A stretch of 53,500 nucleotides of DNA, from assembly GCF_016908645.1 (NCBI RefSeq), contig NZ_JAFBEH010000011.1:1-53500 (forward strand), written 5' to 3'. Positions 18,302-27,019 of the stretch are shown here, one piece after another. The notes below the pieces were generated by a model that made no database searches, was not told the DNA's origin, and was given only the letters and a program-made list of their open reading frames with translations. Origin of the DNA: Streptococcus loxodontisalivarius. GTDB lineage: Bacteria > Bacillota > Bacilli > Lactobacillales > Streptococcaceae. Each line of letters begins with the position of its first letter. Position 1 is the first letter of the stretch. The translations under genes and the position numbers were made by a program.

Positions 18302-19567
18302 ATGTCATTAAAACGAATTATTTTAAATGCCTATTATTTGGCAGCTAGTTTGATTTTCTTGATTGAAGCAACGACCTTTATTAAAAGAAATGGTGACCAG
18401 ATTTGGTTTGCTGAACGAGCTCAACATCTAAATTACAATTATTTGGGTTTTGCTATTGAACGTTATATGACATGGAGTAGCCGTCTCTTGATTGAGTCTG
18501 CGACCATGTACTTCTCAGTTCATACCATTCTCTTTCAAGTTGTCTTATTTATAGGTAGCTTTGTCTTTCTCAAGCTCTTTAAAAATTACTTCTTCAAAGG
18601 AAATCTTATCCTGGAATTGACTCTACCAATTCTCTTTTTAGCAACATTCTTCCCAGATACTTATACAAGTGCTGGCTTGATTGCTACGGTAACCAACTAC
18701 CTTTTCCCAACATTTACCTTCATGATTGCTTGGTACATGACGGAGAAGAGAGGTCCTAAATGGTTTTACGCTTCAATTCCTTTCTGGATTTTTACCTGCA
18801 TGCAGGAACAATTTGCCATTATTACCTTTATCCTCTGTCTTTTCCTTTTAGGTAGAGAACTTCTTATGGCAAAAGGAAAAGTCAAAATGCTCAATGTCTA
18901 TCGACTGTCAGCTTTTGGATTTGGTATCTTGGGAATCTTATCAGCCCTTGTATCTCCTGGTAGTGACATTCGTTCAAAATCAGAGATTACAAGCTGGTAC
19001 AGTCAGTTTTCAAAATTGACAGTCCTTGATAAGATTTATCAAGGATTTGTGGAGACTAACCGAATGGTTTTCCTCAATTTAACCTTCTCAGTTGTCTTTC
19101 TCTTACTAGCGGCTTTGGTCTTGTTAGCCTTTCTTAAACGTGATTGGATTTCAGGGCTGATCAGCCTTGCCGTTTCAGCCTTACTCATTCTGACAAAATT
19201 GGAAATGATCGACTGGTTGAAATCAATTATCAAGGCAATCACTGTTAAGGATATCTATAAGGGACTTGTTTATAATCTTGCTAAGCAGGATTGGTTAACA
19301 CCGACCTTATTCTTCCTTGTACTGATTTTGCTACTAGTAATTGTTATCTTCCGAGTCTTTGATAAATCGCATGCCTACCTAGCATTCTCAATGGTTGCTG
19401 CAGGTTATGCCTCAAGAATGTTGATTTCATTCTCACCGACAATTTATGTTTCGGAAGAAAGAACCTACACGCCATTAATTTTTACACTGTTCTTTGTATT
19501 GATTATGGCATCACTTGATATTTACAATGAGCTGCGCAAGCCATTTCTAAAATCAGAAGAAATATAA
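18302..19567 (+). CDS. Polytopic membrane protein, DUF6056-like
   Basis: A 421-residue protein with about ten hydrophobic spans and a large loop after the first (FIKRNGDQIWFAERAQHLNY). The topology and the acidic/aromatic first loop resemble membrane glycosyltransferases of GT-C type and the DUF6056 group, but no catalytic motif can be confirmed. It starts four bases after the GacH-like gene with TAGGAG upstream, so it is in the same operon. A role in decorating or polymerising the rhamnose polysaccharide outside the membrane is inferred from location only. Confidence 0.6.
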   Translation: MSLKRIILNAYYLAASLIFLIEATTFIKRNGDQIWFAERAQHLNYNYLGFAIERYMTWSSRLLIESATMYFSVHTILFQVVLFIGSFVFLKLFKNYFFKGNLILELTLPILFLATFFPDTYTSAGLIATVTNYLFPTFTFMIAWYMTEKRGPKWFYASIPFWIFTCMQEQFAIITFILCLFLLGRELLMAKGKVKMLNVYRLSAFGFGILGILSALVSPGSDIRSKSEITSWYSQFSKLTVLDKIYQGFVETNRMVFLNLTFSVVFLLLAALVLLAFLKRDWISGLISLAVSALLILTKLEMIDWLKSIIKAITVKDIYKGLVYNLAKQDWLTPTLFFLVLILLLVIVIFRVFDKSHAYLAFSMVAAGYASRMLISFSPTIYVSEERTYTPLIFTLFFVLIMASLDIYNELRKPFLKSEEI

Positions 19568-19648
19568 AGACTAAATAGGAGTAGTGAAAGTTCTCTAATG
19601 CAAAAAAAGAGTTCTTTACCTGCTCCTTTTTATGTTACAATGAAAACT

Positions 19649-21166
19649 ATGAAAAGAAAAAATGAATTATCCAAATGGAGTCAGTATGCATTAGTTTTAC
19701 TGGTGAGCGTGATGTGCCTCTTATCACTTTATTGGTTTTATGCAGCAACAGGGCTCTTAGCTGGCTTAGACCTAGCCATAGTCTTAAGTGGTATCCTAAT
19801 ACTGGCTTTGCTATTCGTTAGTAAAAAAGGGTTGAGATGGGCTGGACTTGTCCTGCAAAAGGCGATGCCTATTAGTCTGATTCTTCTAGTCAGCTTGCAG
19901 ATTGCTATGTTGCTGTCGACTAATCTTATGATTCGTTCTGATGCTGCCATGGTTTATAATGGTGCTAGTAAATTAGTTGATTCTGCTATTATCTCAAGCT
20001 ATCTGACTGAGAATACCAACAATCTGACTCTCTTTTTGTATGAGCGCTTTTTCTATAATATCTTTGGAAGTAATGCGATTTGGGTCTTGCAGGGCTTGAA
20101 TATGCTTTTTGTGGATAGCGCAGCCATTGGTTTATACGGTTTAGCTCTGCGATTTTTCAACAAGAAAACCGCAGTAATCAGTTTTTATGCCTATCTTCTG
20201 ATTTTAGCAGCTACGCCGCAATTTCTAGCCATGTATACAGATGTTATGGCCATGCCTATAGTCGTTTGGCAGCTTTATCTTGTCTTTAGCTTAATGGATC
20301 AAAAAAGTCTGGCTTGGAGTGGAGTTCTGATGAGAGGAGTCTTTCTTGGCAGCTTATCAGGTTTAGCCTATGCCATTCGTCCACCACTTTTGGTTTTGAT
20401 GATTGCCTTTTTCATGATGCTTTTTCTTTATGGAAAAGCCAAGCTACTCTTGCAGGCTAGTCTTGGTTTTCTTCTAGGATTTGCCTTACTTTTTGTGACA
20501 TTGACAGTTATACAAAAAAATCAAGATCAGGTTGAGATTACCTATGGTCAGAGTAAAACCAGCCTAGCCTTTATTGATCTAGGACTGACCTATTTGGGAA
20601 CTGATCAGGCGGATTTCCAATCTGGGCTGGCGCTTTTTACTGATGAAGTGACAGACGGTAGTTACGATGGTCGCTATTCAAATGAGGTTGTCCTCAAAGA
20701 TATCAAGCGCCGTTTAGAGGATTATAGCTTGTCGACATTTGTAGGTCATTTACTCCTCAAATCGAGTTTGACCCTGCGTGACGGAACTCTAGGTTGGACT
20801 TATAAGGATGCCAGCTTAGAAGGTGCCTCCTTCCAAAATCCTCTTTATGAAAAATTCAAGGATCAGTCATGGGCAAAATGGATTAGCAGTCATTTAATCT
20901 ATACTGACCAAGAACATTTTGTCTTTGCTAGAAGCTATTTGCAGCTGGTTTGGCTGGTGCTGATTTTGGGACTGCTACTTGTCTTTTTATGGCCAAGGTC
21001 GCTCGGTATAAAAGAGCATTTTCTCTTGTTAGCTCTACTAGGAGGTTTTCTCTTCCTTATGGTCTTTGAGGGGAGCAAGACACGTTACATGATTCAATTT
21101 CTACCTCAGTTCTTGCTATTAAGCGCAGCGGGATTTGACAAGCTGATAACAAGACGTTTATCTTAA
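19649..21166 (+). CDS. GT-C-type membrane glycosyltransferase (GT39-like)
   Basis: A roughly 505-residue protein with about 11 membrane spans. The first extracellular loop carries IRSDAAMVYNGASKLVDS and NTNNLTLFLYERFF, and a second block reads YAIRPPLLVLMIAFF, a pattern seen in lipid-carrier-dependent glycosyltransferases that act outside the membrane. An upstream in-frame ATG (19598) exists, but it is 16 bases from AGGAG. A TACAAT box at 19636-19641 sits right before ATG 19649. I therefore prefer 19649, perhaps read from a leaderless transcript as well as from the operon. Likely role: adding a sugar to the rhamnan, inferred. Confidence 0.65.
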   Translation: MKRKNELSKWSQYALVLLVSVMCLLSLYWFYAATGLLAGLDLAIVLSGILILALLFVSKKGLRWAGLVLQKAMPISLILLVSLQIAMLLSTNLMIRSDAAMVYNGASKLVDSAIISSYLTENTNNLTLFLYERFFYNIFGSNAIWVLQGLNMLFVDSAAIGLYGLALRFFNKKTAVISFYAYLLILAATPQFLAMYTDVMAMPIVVWQLYLVFSLMDQKSLAWSGVLMRGVFLGSLSGLAYAIRPPLLVLMIAFFMMLFLYGKAKLLLQASLGFLLGFALLFVTLTVIQKNQDQVEITYGQSKTSLAFIDLGLTYLGTDQADFQSGLALFTDEVTDGSYDGRYSNEVVLKDIKRRLEDYSLSTFVGHLLLKSSLTLRDGTLGWTYKDASLEGASFQNPLYEKFKDQSWAKWISSHLIYTDQEHFVFARSYLQLVWLVLILGLLLVFLWPRSLGIKEHFLLLALLGGFLFLMVFEGSKTRYMIQFLPQFLLLSAAGFDKLITRRLS

Positions 21167-21172
21167 TATCAC

Positions 21173-21222
21173 TGGCTAGTATTTGATTTGACGAGAGTAT
21201 GAGTTAAATACTGGTCTTTTTG
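21173..21222 (+). terminator. Terminator at the end of the polysaccharide cluster
   Basis: GTATTT (21179-21184) pairs with AAATAC and is followed by TCTTTTTG, directly after the GT-C gene. Confidence 0.5.
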
Positions 21223-21248
21223 TTTTCTCTTTTTACGAATAGTATGAT
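21220..21248 (+). promoter_or_regulatory. Promoter of the CHAP hydrolase gene
   Basis: TTGTTT (21220-21225) and TATGAT (21243-21248) are 17 bases apart. The leader to the TTG start contains two small hairpins, CCCTT/AAGGGG and TTATCAAAA/TTTTGATAA (about 21256-21297). Confidence 0.5.
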
Positions 21249-21310
21249 TAGGAAGCCCTTTCAGGAAGAAGGGGTTATCAAAAATCTATTTTGATAAGAG
21301 GAGAATTTTA

Positions 21311-22933
21311 TTGAAATTTATTAAGACAGCTCTCTATGCAACCGCAATTCTTAGTACCTTTGCAGCAGGATCAGCAAGTGCTGACAGTTTGGATGCTCAG
21401 TCACAGGTCTTGAATTATTCAGAACAAGCATCTGAATTTGATGTCCTAACACAAAAGGTTGGTAAGGACATTCAGCAGATTGATGTGGCAATTTGGTCTG
21501 AGGAGGGAGGTCAAGACGATATTCGCTGGTATTCGGCAAGTACAGACACAGATCAAGCTTCAATTCACTTTTCGCTTGCTAATCATGGCAACAGGGCTGG
21601 GACTTATAGAATTCATGCCTATACTAGCTATAAAGATGGGAGTCGTAGCGGTAGCGATTTAGGAAGTTATCGTATTTTACCGACTGCGCCTCAAATCAAT
21701 CTAGATTTGAATACGGTCAGCTTACAGTCAGAACGACTAGCAGCAACTGGTAGCAAAATAGTAACAGCAGTCTGGTCGGATCAAGATGGACAGGATGACC
21801 TGAGATGGTATGAACTTAATGACACAGGACGAGCCCAGTTTGATGTGACTAACCATAAAGGTTATGGAGTCTATCAAGCTCACTCTTATCTCAGTCAGGA
21901 TGGCAAGATGATTCCGATTGGAAATCAAAGCTTTGAAGTCGCACGACCACAGTTGACACCACGATTTGAAAAATTGTCTGATACTCGCTATGATGTCTAT
22001 ATCGATAATGTTCCAAGTCATATAAGTTCTTTGAAAATTCCAATCTGGAGTGACACTAATGATCAGGATGATATCCAGTGGTATCAGGCACAGAAGGTAG
22101 CTCCAAATACTTACAAGGTCAGTCTTAATCTCAAGGCGCATGCATTTACCTTAGGAAGCTATCAAGCTCATATCTATGGTGAGAGCAGCCTTGCTCAAGG
22201 TTTAGAAGGTTATGGTGCAGGATTGCTGACAGTTGATACCATTTCCCACTTCGATGAGCCAGAAAGACGGATTACAGATAAATCGTCTGAGGGCTTTCGT
22301 GTCAGCGTTTCAGAGACCGACGCATCAAAAATGATTCAGTCCGTCAGCCTAGCCGTTTGGTCGGAAGCTGATAACAGCAATCTGAAATGGTACCAAATTA
22401 ATCAAGCGACTGAGGGACAATTCACTGCCAAGGTCAATGTCAAAGATCATGGGAATAAAAGTGGTCTCTACCAAGTTCATGTCTATGTCACCTTTAAGGA
22501 TGGCAGTGTCTCAGGTTATGTTTTGGATAGTCAAGAATTGACTGCAAGTAGCCAAGTGGCAGCTAGTCCAGTCATTACTAGCTACATCTCAGAAACTAAT
22601 AGCTATCCAGTTGGTCAGTGTACTTGGGGAGTCAAGGCACTAGCTCCTTGGATTCCAAATAGTCTAGGAAATGCTAAGCACTGGGCAGCGAATGCCAGTC
22701 GGCTTGGGTTTAGAATTGGAAATCAGCCACAGGTCGGTTCCATTGCCGTATGGCCAAGAGATGGTGGCGGATATGGACATGTTGGCTATGTTGTTGCCGT
22801 AGATAATAGTCATCGCATTCAGATCAAAGAGGCGAATTACAAGGGAAATCAGTATATCAGTAACTTCCGTTCTTGGTTTGATCCTCTGGAAAGCATGTGG
22901 GGTGGCGAGGTAGTCTATATCTACCCCAACTAG
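21311..22933 (+). CDS. Secreted CHAP-domain cell wall hydrolase with four Bsp-like repeats
   Basis: A 540-residue exported protein. A signal peptide (KTALYATAILSTFAAGSASA) is followed by four repeats of about 90 residues, each built on a core like AVWSDQDGQDDLRWY and ending in YRIHAYTSYKDGS. These correspond to GBS Bsp-like repeats, found in streptococcal surface proteins and likely to bind the cell wall. The C-terminal CHAP domain has QCTWGVKALAPW with the nucleophile C437 and GHVGYVVAV with H490. It should cleave peptidoglycan peptides, probably during cell separation or remodelling. The start is TTG after GAGGAG. It follows the rhamnose-polysaccharide genes but has its own promoter. Confidence 0.85.
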   Translation: MKFIKTALYATAILSTFAAGSASADSLDAQSQVLNYSEQASEFDVLTQKVGKDIQQIDVAIWSEEGGQDDIRWYSASTDTDQASIHFSLANHGNRAGTYRIHAYTSYKDGSRSGSDLGSYRILPTAPQINLDLNTVSLQSERLAATGSKIVTAVWSDQDGQDDLRWYELNDTGRAQFDVTNHKGYGVYQAHSYLSQDGKMIPIGNQSFEVARPQLTPRFEKLSDTRYDVYIDNVPSHISSLKIPIWSDTNDQDDIQWYQAQKVAPNTYKVSLNLKAHAFTLGSYQAHIYGESSLAQGLEGYGAGLLTVDTISHFDEPERRITDKSSEGFRVSVSETDASKMIQSVSLAVWSEADNSNLKWYQINQATEGQFTAKVNVKDHGNKSGLYQVHVYVTFKDGSVSGYVLDSQELTASSQVAASPVITSYISETNSYPVGQCTWGVKALAPWIPNSLGNAKHWAANASRLGFRIGNQPQVGSIAVWPRDGGGYGHVGYVVAVDNSHRIQIKEANYKGNQYISNFRSWFDPLESMWGGEVVYIYPN

Positions 22934-22950
22934 TCTCTTGGAAAATAGCA

Positions 22951-22977
22951 GAGCAGATTTCTTGTCTGCTCTTTTGT
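22951..22977 (+). terminator. Terminator of the CHAP hydrolase gene
   Basis: GAGCAGA (22951-22957) pairs with TCTGCTC (22965-22971), followed by TTTTG. Confidence 0.8.
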
Positions 22978-23102
22978 TTTGTGTTAAAGTATGACTATGA
23001 AGTTGTACCGATTGGTACAGATCTATCGTAGCCAAAAGTTGAGACAGCTTGGCAAATATGATAGAGTAGGGTAAGAATTTAAAAATAAAGATAGGAGTTC
23101 AC

Positions 23103-24455
23103 ATGGTTAAAGAATACGACTATATCGTTATCGGTGGTGGTTCAGGAGGAATCGCAAGTGCTAACCGCGCAGCAATGCATGGTGCAAAAGTTATCCTGTT
23201 TGAAGGAAAAGCAGTTGGTGGTACCTGTGTCAATGTTGGCTGTGTCCCTAAAAAAGTTATGTGGTACGGAGCTCAGGTTGCTGAGACAATCAACCACTAT
23301 GCAGCTGAATACGGTTTTGACGTAGAGCAAAAAGCCTTCAATTTTGAGACTTTGAAAGCCAATCGTCAAGCCTACATCGAACGTATTCACGGATCTTACG
23401 AGCGTGGTTTCGATAGCAATGGCGTTGAGCGTGTCTATGAGTATGCAACATTTATCGATGCCCACACTGTGGAAGTGGCAGGTGAGCGTTATACTGCGCC
23501 GCATATTCTGATTGCGACTGGTGGTCATGCTCTTTATCCTGAAATTCGTGGTGCTGAGTACGGAATCACTTCAGACGGTTTCTTCGAATTGGATCAACTT
23601 CCAAAACGTACTGCCGTAGTTGGTGGTGGCTATATTGCTGTTGAGGTTGCAGGTGTACTCAATGCTCTTGGTTCAGAGACACATCTCTTCGTTCGTCAAG
23701 ATCGTCCGCTCCGCAATTTTGACAAAGAAATCATTACCACTCTTGTGGATGAAATGCAGGTCAATGGTCCACAACTTCACACCTATTCAGTTCCAAAAGA
23801 AGTCTTGAAAAATGAAGATGGCAGCTTGACACTTGTTCTTGAAAATGGTCAACGCCACATCGTTGATACTCTTATCTGGGCAATCGGTCGTCGTCCAAAC
23901 ATTACTGGTTATGGTCTTGAAAATACTGGCGTTGAATTGAATGAACGTGGCTTTATTGCGACAGATGACTTTGAAAATACAAACGTTGAAGGTCTTTATG
24001 CCATCGGTGATGTTAATGGTAAAATCGAATTGACACCAGTTGCCGTTAAGACAGGTCGTCAGCTATCTGAACGCCTTTTCAACAATAAACCAAATGCCAA
24101 AATGGACTACAAGGATGTGGCGACTGTTATCTTTAGCCACCCAGCCATCGGTTCAATCGGTTATTCAGAGGAAGCAGCTATCGCTGAATTTGGCGAAGAT
24201 CAAATCAAAGTATATCGTTCAAGCTTCACACCTATGTACACAGCTTTAGGAAACCACCGTCAACCAAGTAAGATGAAACTTGTTACACTTGGTAAGGAAG
24301 AAAAAGTTATCGGACTTCACGGTATCGGCTACGGTGTTGATGAGATGATTCAAGGCTTCGCAGTTGCCATCAAGATGGGAGCAACCAAAGAAGACTTTGA
24401 CAATACAGTTGCCATTCACCCAACAGGAGCAGAAGAATTCGTTACAATGCGATAA
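23103..24455 (+). CDS. gor: Glutathione-disulfide reductase
   Basis: A 450-residue flavoprotein disulfide reductase that reduces oxidised glutathione with NADPH. It has the FAD-binding YIVIGGGSGGIASANRAA, the redox motif GGTCVNVGCVPKK, the NAD(P)-binding VVGGGYIAVEVAGVL and the C-terminal catalytic AIHPTGAEEF. Length and motifs are typical. The 3' end is duplicated at 24821-24866 beyond an inserted hairpin-array element, so the original terminator now lies about 430 bases downstream. ATAGGAG precedes the start. Confidence 0.93.
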   Translation: MVKEYDYIVIGGGSGGIASANRAAMHGAKVILFEGKAVGGTCVNVGCVPKKVMWYGAQVAETINHYAAEYGFDVEQKAFNFETLKANRQAYIERIHGSYERGFDSNGVERVYEYATFIDAHTVEVAGERYTAPHILIATGGHALYPEIRGAEYGITSDGFFELDQLPKRTAVVGGGYIAVEVAGVLNALGSETHLFVRQDRPLRNFDKEIITTLVDEMQVNGPQLHTYSVPKEVLKNEDGSLTLVLENGQRHIVDTLIWAIGRRPNITGYGLENTGVELNERGFIATDDFENTNVEGLYAIGDVNGKIELTPVAVKTGRQLSERLFNNKPNAKMDYKDVATVIFSHPAIGSIGYSEEAAIAEFGEDQIKVYRSSFTPMYTALGNHRQPSKMKLVTLGKEEKVIGLHGIGYGVDEMIQGFAVAIKMGATKEDFDNTVAIHPTGAEEFVTMR

Positions 24456-24456
24456 G
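24411..24456 (+). repeat. Direct repeat copy 1: 3' end of gor
   Basis: These 46 bases cover the last 15 codons of gor, its stop codon and one base. They match 24821-24866 at 44 of 46 positions. Confidence 0.85.
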
Positions 24457-24820
24457 AGAGTGGGATAGTAAAACTATCTGGGAGATAGTTTTAGCATCTA
24501 ATGAAGGAATTCGATTTTGTCAGCAAGTTTTGACTTTCAGTTGCTGACCTGAAACAGTCTATCCCCAGACTGTTTCACTCCCACCTCCGCATAGCTCAAA
24601 AGGTTTGGGAAACCTTTTGAGGTTGCAGATAAAATCAAGCGAAGTTTGATATCAAATTAGGGCTGTAAGAGTTGATTTATCAACGAATTAGAGCCCACTC
24701 AACCCCTGCGTCTTGCAAATCAGAACAGAATAAAAATAATTTCTACTGTTGTCTGAATGCCTTCAATTGAAAGTGACTTATGGCTGAAGCCATAACCTCC
24801 CTTAGTTATTGACTAAGGGA
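24457..24820. repeat. Hairpin-array insertion downstream of gor
   Basis: This 364-base non-coding segment is made of successive perfect stem-loops: AAAACTATC/GATAGTTTT (24470-24492), GTCAGCAA/TTGCTGAC (24519-24548), GAAACAGTCT/AGACTGTTTC (24551-24576), CTCAAAAGGTTT/AAACCTTTTGAG (24595-24621), GTTGAT/ATCAAC (24671-24684), TTATGGCT/AGCCATAA (24778-24795) and CTCCCTTAGT/ACTAAGGGAG (24797-24821). Bases 24661-24717 match 31032-31088 in inverse orientation at 56 of 57 positions. No ORF is supported. Confidence 0.7.
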
Positions 24821-24866
24821 GCCATTCACCCAACAGGAGCAGAAGAGTTTGTTACAATGCGATAAG
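24821..24866 (+). repeat. Direct repeat copy 2: displaced 3' end of gor
   Basis: This is a duplicate of the gor 3' end, with stop codon, that is not part of any open gene. The likely original gor terminator follows it. Confidence 0.85.
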
Positions 24867-24882
24867 TTCTTTAAATAATTTA

Positions 24883-24910
24883 AAACTGGCTTGAAAGCTG
24901 GTTTTTTATT
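24883..24910 (+). terminator. Probable original gor terminator
   Basis: AAACTGGCT pairs with AGCTGGTTT (nine pairs, two of them wobble) around a TGAA loop, then a T run. It sits 16 bases after the second copy of the gor stop. Confidence 0.75.
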
Positions 24911-24935
24911 ATAATCAGTTTGGAGGAAGTTCGCT

Positions 24936-25676
24936 ATGAAAAAAATCTATTTTTTGGATGGCTTGGGTAGCAATCGTTATTATTGTCAGAAGTTTAAGGA
25001 TGTTTTGTCAAAGGCTGGTTTTGATCTTATTTATTTAGAATATGATACTAATGATATTAGCGATGAGAATTATTTTATCAGTTGGTTTGAGGAGAATATT
25101 TCTGAAGAAAAAATTATTCTTATGGGATTTTCAATAGGTGCTGACTTGGCGAATGCCTTGGCTTATTTGACGAATAGAGTCTCACAGTTGATTTTGTTAG
25201 ATGGTGGGCTTAATGTTCACGCTATTGATCAAATGTCTTTGGATGATGAAATTAATGAAAATATAAGTTACCTTCAACATAATCAATTCCAAAGTTTGAA
25301 TGAGTTGATATCAGAAGAGATAACTAGCTCTCCAAAATCTGCTGATATTATTGAAAAGGCTGTGAGAGAATCATACTTTTGGGATGAGAATAAAAAAGTT
25401 TACAAATTGAAAATTACAGAAGACTATCTAAATAACTTACTAAGATTAAGAAGATATTTTTATACTAAAAATAGTCAGATTCACCTCAATCAACCTATCT
25501 TGCTTTGTCTATCAGGACAGCCTGAGGAATACTATCGTGATAAACTGTTGCGTCTCGAGCAGTTTAAAGATGATAATTTTTATTTAACTACTTTTGAAAA
25601 CGCCAGTCACCAGATATATTTAGAAGAAGTCGATGCTCTAGTTGAAACAATAGAGTATTTTGTAAGAACTACATAA
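24936..25676 (+). CDS. Alpha/beta hydrolase
   Basis: A 246-residue cytosolic alpha/beta hydrolase. The nucleophile elbow is GFSIGA with S66. The N-terminal IYFLDGLGSNRYYCQKF likely forms the oxyanion strand, and a late ENASHQIYLEE supplies the histidine. Between them is a helical cap (about 95-185). The substrate is unknown. AT content is higher than in the neighbours and codon use looks less typical, which may reflect later acquisition. GGAGG precedes the start. It converges on folC with a shared bidirectional terminator. Confidence 0.75.
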   Translation: MKKIYFLDGLGSNRYYCQKFKDVLSKAGFDLIYLEYDTNDISDENYFISWFEENISEEKIILMGFSIGADLANALAYLTNRVSQLILLDGGLNVHAIDQMSLDDEINENISYLQHNQFQSLNELISEEITSSPKSADIIEKAVRESYFWDENKKVYKLKITEDYLNNLLRLRRYFYTKNSQIHLNQPILLCLSGQPEEYYRDKLLRLEQFKDDNFYLTTFENASHQIYLEEVDALVETIEYFVRTT

Positions 25677-25679
25677 TGA

Positions 25680-25711
25680 AAAACTGAGATTGACGATTCA
25701 ATCTCAGTTTT
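25680..25711. terminator. Bidirectional terminator between hydrolase gene and folC
   Basis: AAAACTGAGATTG (25680-25692) pairs perfectly with CAATCTCAGTTTT (25699-25711). T runs follow on the plus strand and A runs precede it, so it can serve both converging genes. The folC stop codon lies inside it. Confidence 0.85.
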
Positions 25712-26948
25712 GATTTTCCAGTAGGTATTCCCTGACTTGGGAAATGAAGTAGAGTGAGCCTGTGATGACGTAGAGGTCTTCGGAACCTTGACTCTTTTGT
25801 ATCCAATGGCGGAAGTCTGTGATTTTAGCAAAATGGTCATCGTAGTCTTCCAAGGGCATGGCTTCAAAGAAGTCAAAGCTGGTGACGGTGATATCATAGT
25901 CCTTGAGGATTGCAAGCATGTCGCCGACTGGCTTTCTTTTGAGTCCTGCAAAGAGGATATGGACGGTCCTATCAGGAAAATACTGGTCTAACATTGCTTT
26001 GAGGCTTTCCAAACCTTGCGGATTATGGGCGCCATCCAGAATCAGATTATCTGCCAGCCATTCACTTCGTCCAGGCCAGCTGGTCGTTTCCAGTCCCACC
26101 TTGATGTTTGCTAAGCTAATTTGAGGAAAATCCTTAGTCAGCACAAGACTAGTCATGCTTGCCAGCGCAGCATTAGCAACTTGATGTTGTCCTAGCATCT
26201 TGAGTCTAATATCAGAGATTTTCTGATCACGATAGCCAAATTCAAAAGCTCTGCCATTTTCCAAAACGGAAAAATCTGTACCTAAAGCATAGGTCTCAGA
26301 CTCCTGCTCTTGGGCAGTTTTGGTAAATAGCTGGCGCAGCTCAGGAGTTAGCTGAGGGAAGATTATGGGAACCTGCTTATCAAGTGCTCCCAGCTTGTGT
26401 CCAGCGATATCAGCTAGACTCGTCCCCAGCTTATCCGTATGGTCAAATCCGATAGAAGTGCAGACCATAGCCTTGGCGGTAAAGACATTGGTAGCATCTG
26501 TTTTGCCGCCGATACCAGCCTCAATCATGGCAATATCAACCTTTTCATTGGCAAAGTGCTGGAACATGAGTAGGGTCACCAATTCAAACTCGGTCACAGG
26601 TCCGAAATCAGTCTCCTGATCAACTGTATCAATAATAGGTCTGAGGCTGTCAACCAGCTCAATCAGTTTCTGATCAGAAATTTCTTCAGAATTGATAGCA
26701 ATGCGCTCGTTGAAGCGACGGATAAAGGGTGATGTGAAACTCCCAGTTTTATAGCCAGCCTGCTTGAAAATCTCTCTGAGATAGGCAGTGGTAGAGCCCT
26801 TTCCATTGGTTCCGACAATGTGGACAGCAGGGAAAGTATTTTGAGGATTTCCAATTTTATCTAAAACCCATCGCATACGCTCAAGGTTGGTCGGGCGTCC
26901 CTTGGCTTTGAAAGAATGGATGTAGTTCAGTGTTTCTTGATAGTTCAT
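25704..26948 (-). CDS. folC: Folylpolyglutamate synthase / dihydrofolate synthase
   Basis: A 414-residue Mur-ligase-type enzyme that adds glutamate to folates. The P-loop is VGTNGKGSTTAYLREI, followed by GSFTSPFIRRFNERI (the typical SPH/F loop), IGGKTDATN and ILDGAHNPQGLESL in the C-terminal domain. It lies on the minus strand between two plus-strand blocks, matching streptococcal gene order near gor and nifS. Its upstream neighbour on the same strand, the Ser-rich protein, has its own terminator, so folC is probably a separate unit. Confidence 0.92.
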   Translation of the reverse strand: MNYQETLNYIHSFKAKGRPTNLERMRWVLDKIGNPQNTFPAVHIVGTNGKGSTTAYLREIFKQAGYKTGSFTSPFIRRFNERIAINSEEISDQKLIELVDSLRPIIDTVDQETDFGPVTEFELVTLLMFQHFANEKVDIAMIEAGIGGKTDATNVFTAKAMVCTSIGFDHTDKLGTSLADIAGHKLGALDKQVPIIFPQLTPELRQLFTKTAQEQESETYALGTDFSVLENGRAFEFGYRDQKISDIRLKMLGQHQVANAALASMTSLVLTKDFPQISLANIKVGLETTSWPGRSEWLADNLILDGAHNPQGLESLKAMLDQYFPDRTVHILFAGLKRKPVGDMLAILKDYDITVTSFDFFEAMPLEDYDDHFAKITDFRHWIQKSQGSEDLYVITGSLYFISQVREYLLENQN

Positions 26949-26985
26949 AAGTCTAGTTTACCATAAATGCCTTGCAGATATAAAA

Positions 26986-27012
26986 AAGACCGAGCTCTTT
27001 AAGCCCAGTCTT
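26986..27012 (-). terminator. Terminator of the Ser-rich membrane protein gene
   Basis: Read on the minus strand, AAGACTGGGCT pairs with AGCTCGGTCTT using wobble pairs, followed by TTTTTTAT. Confidence 0.7.
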
Positions 27013-27019
27013 TCTACAC

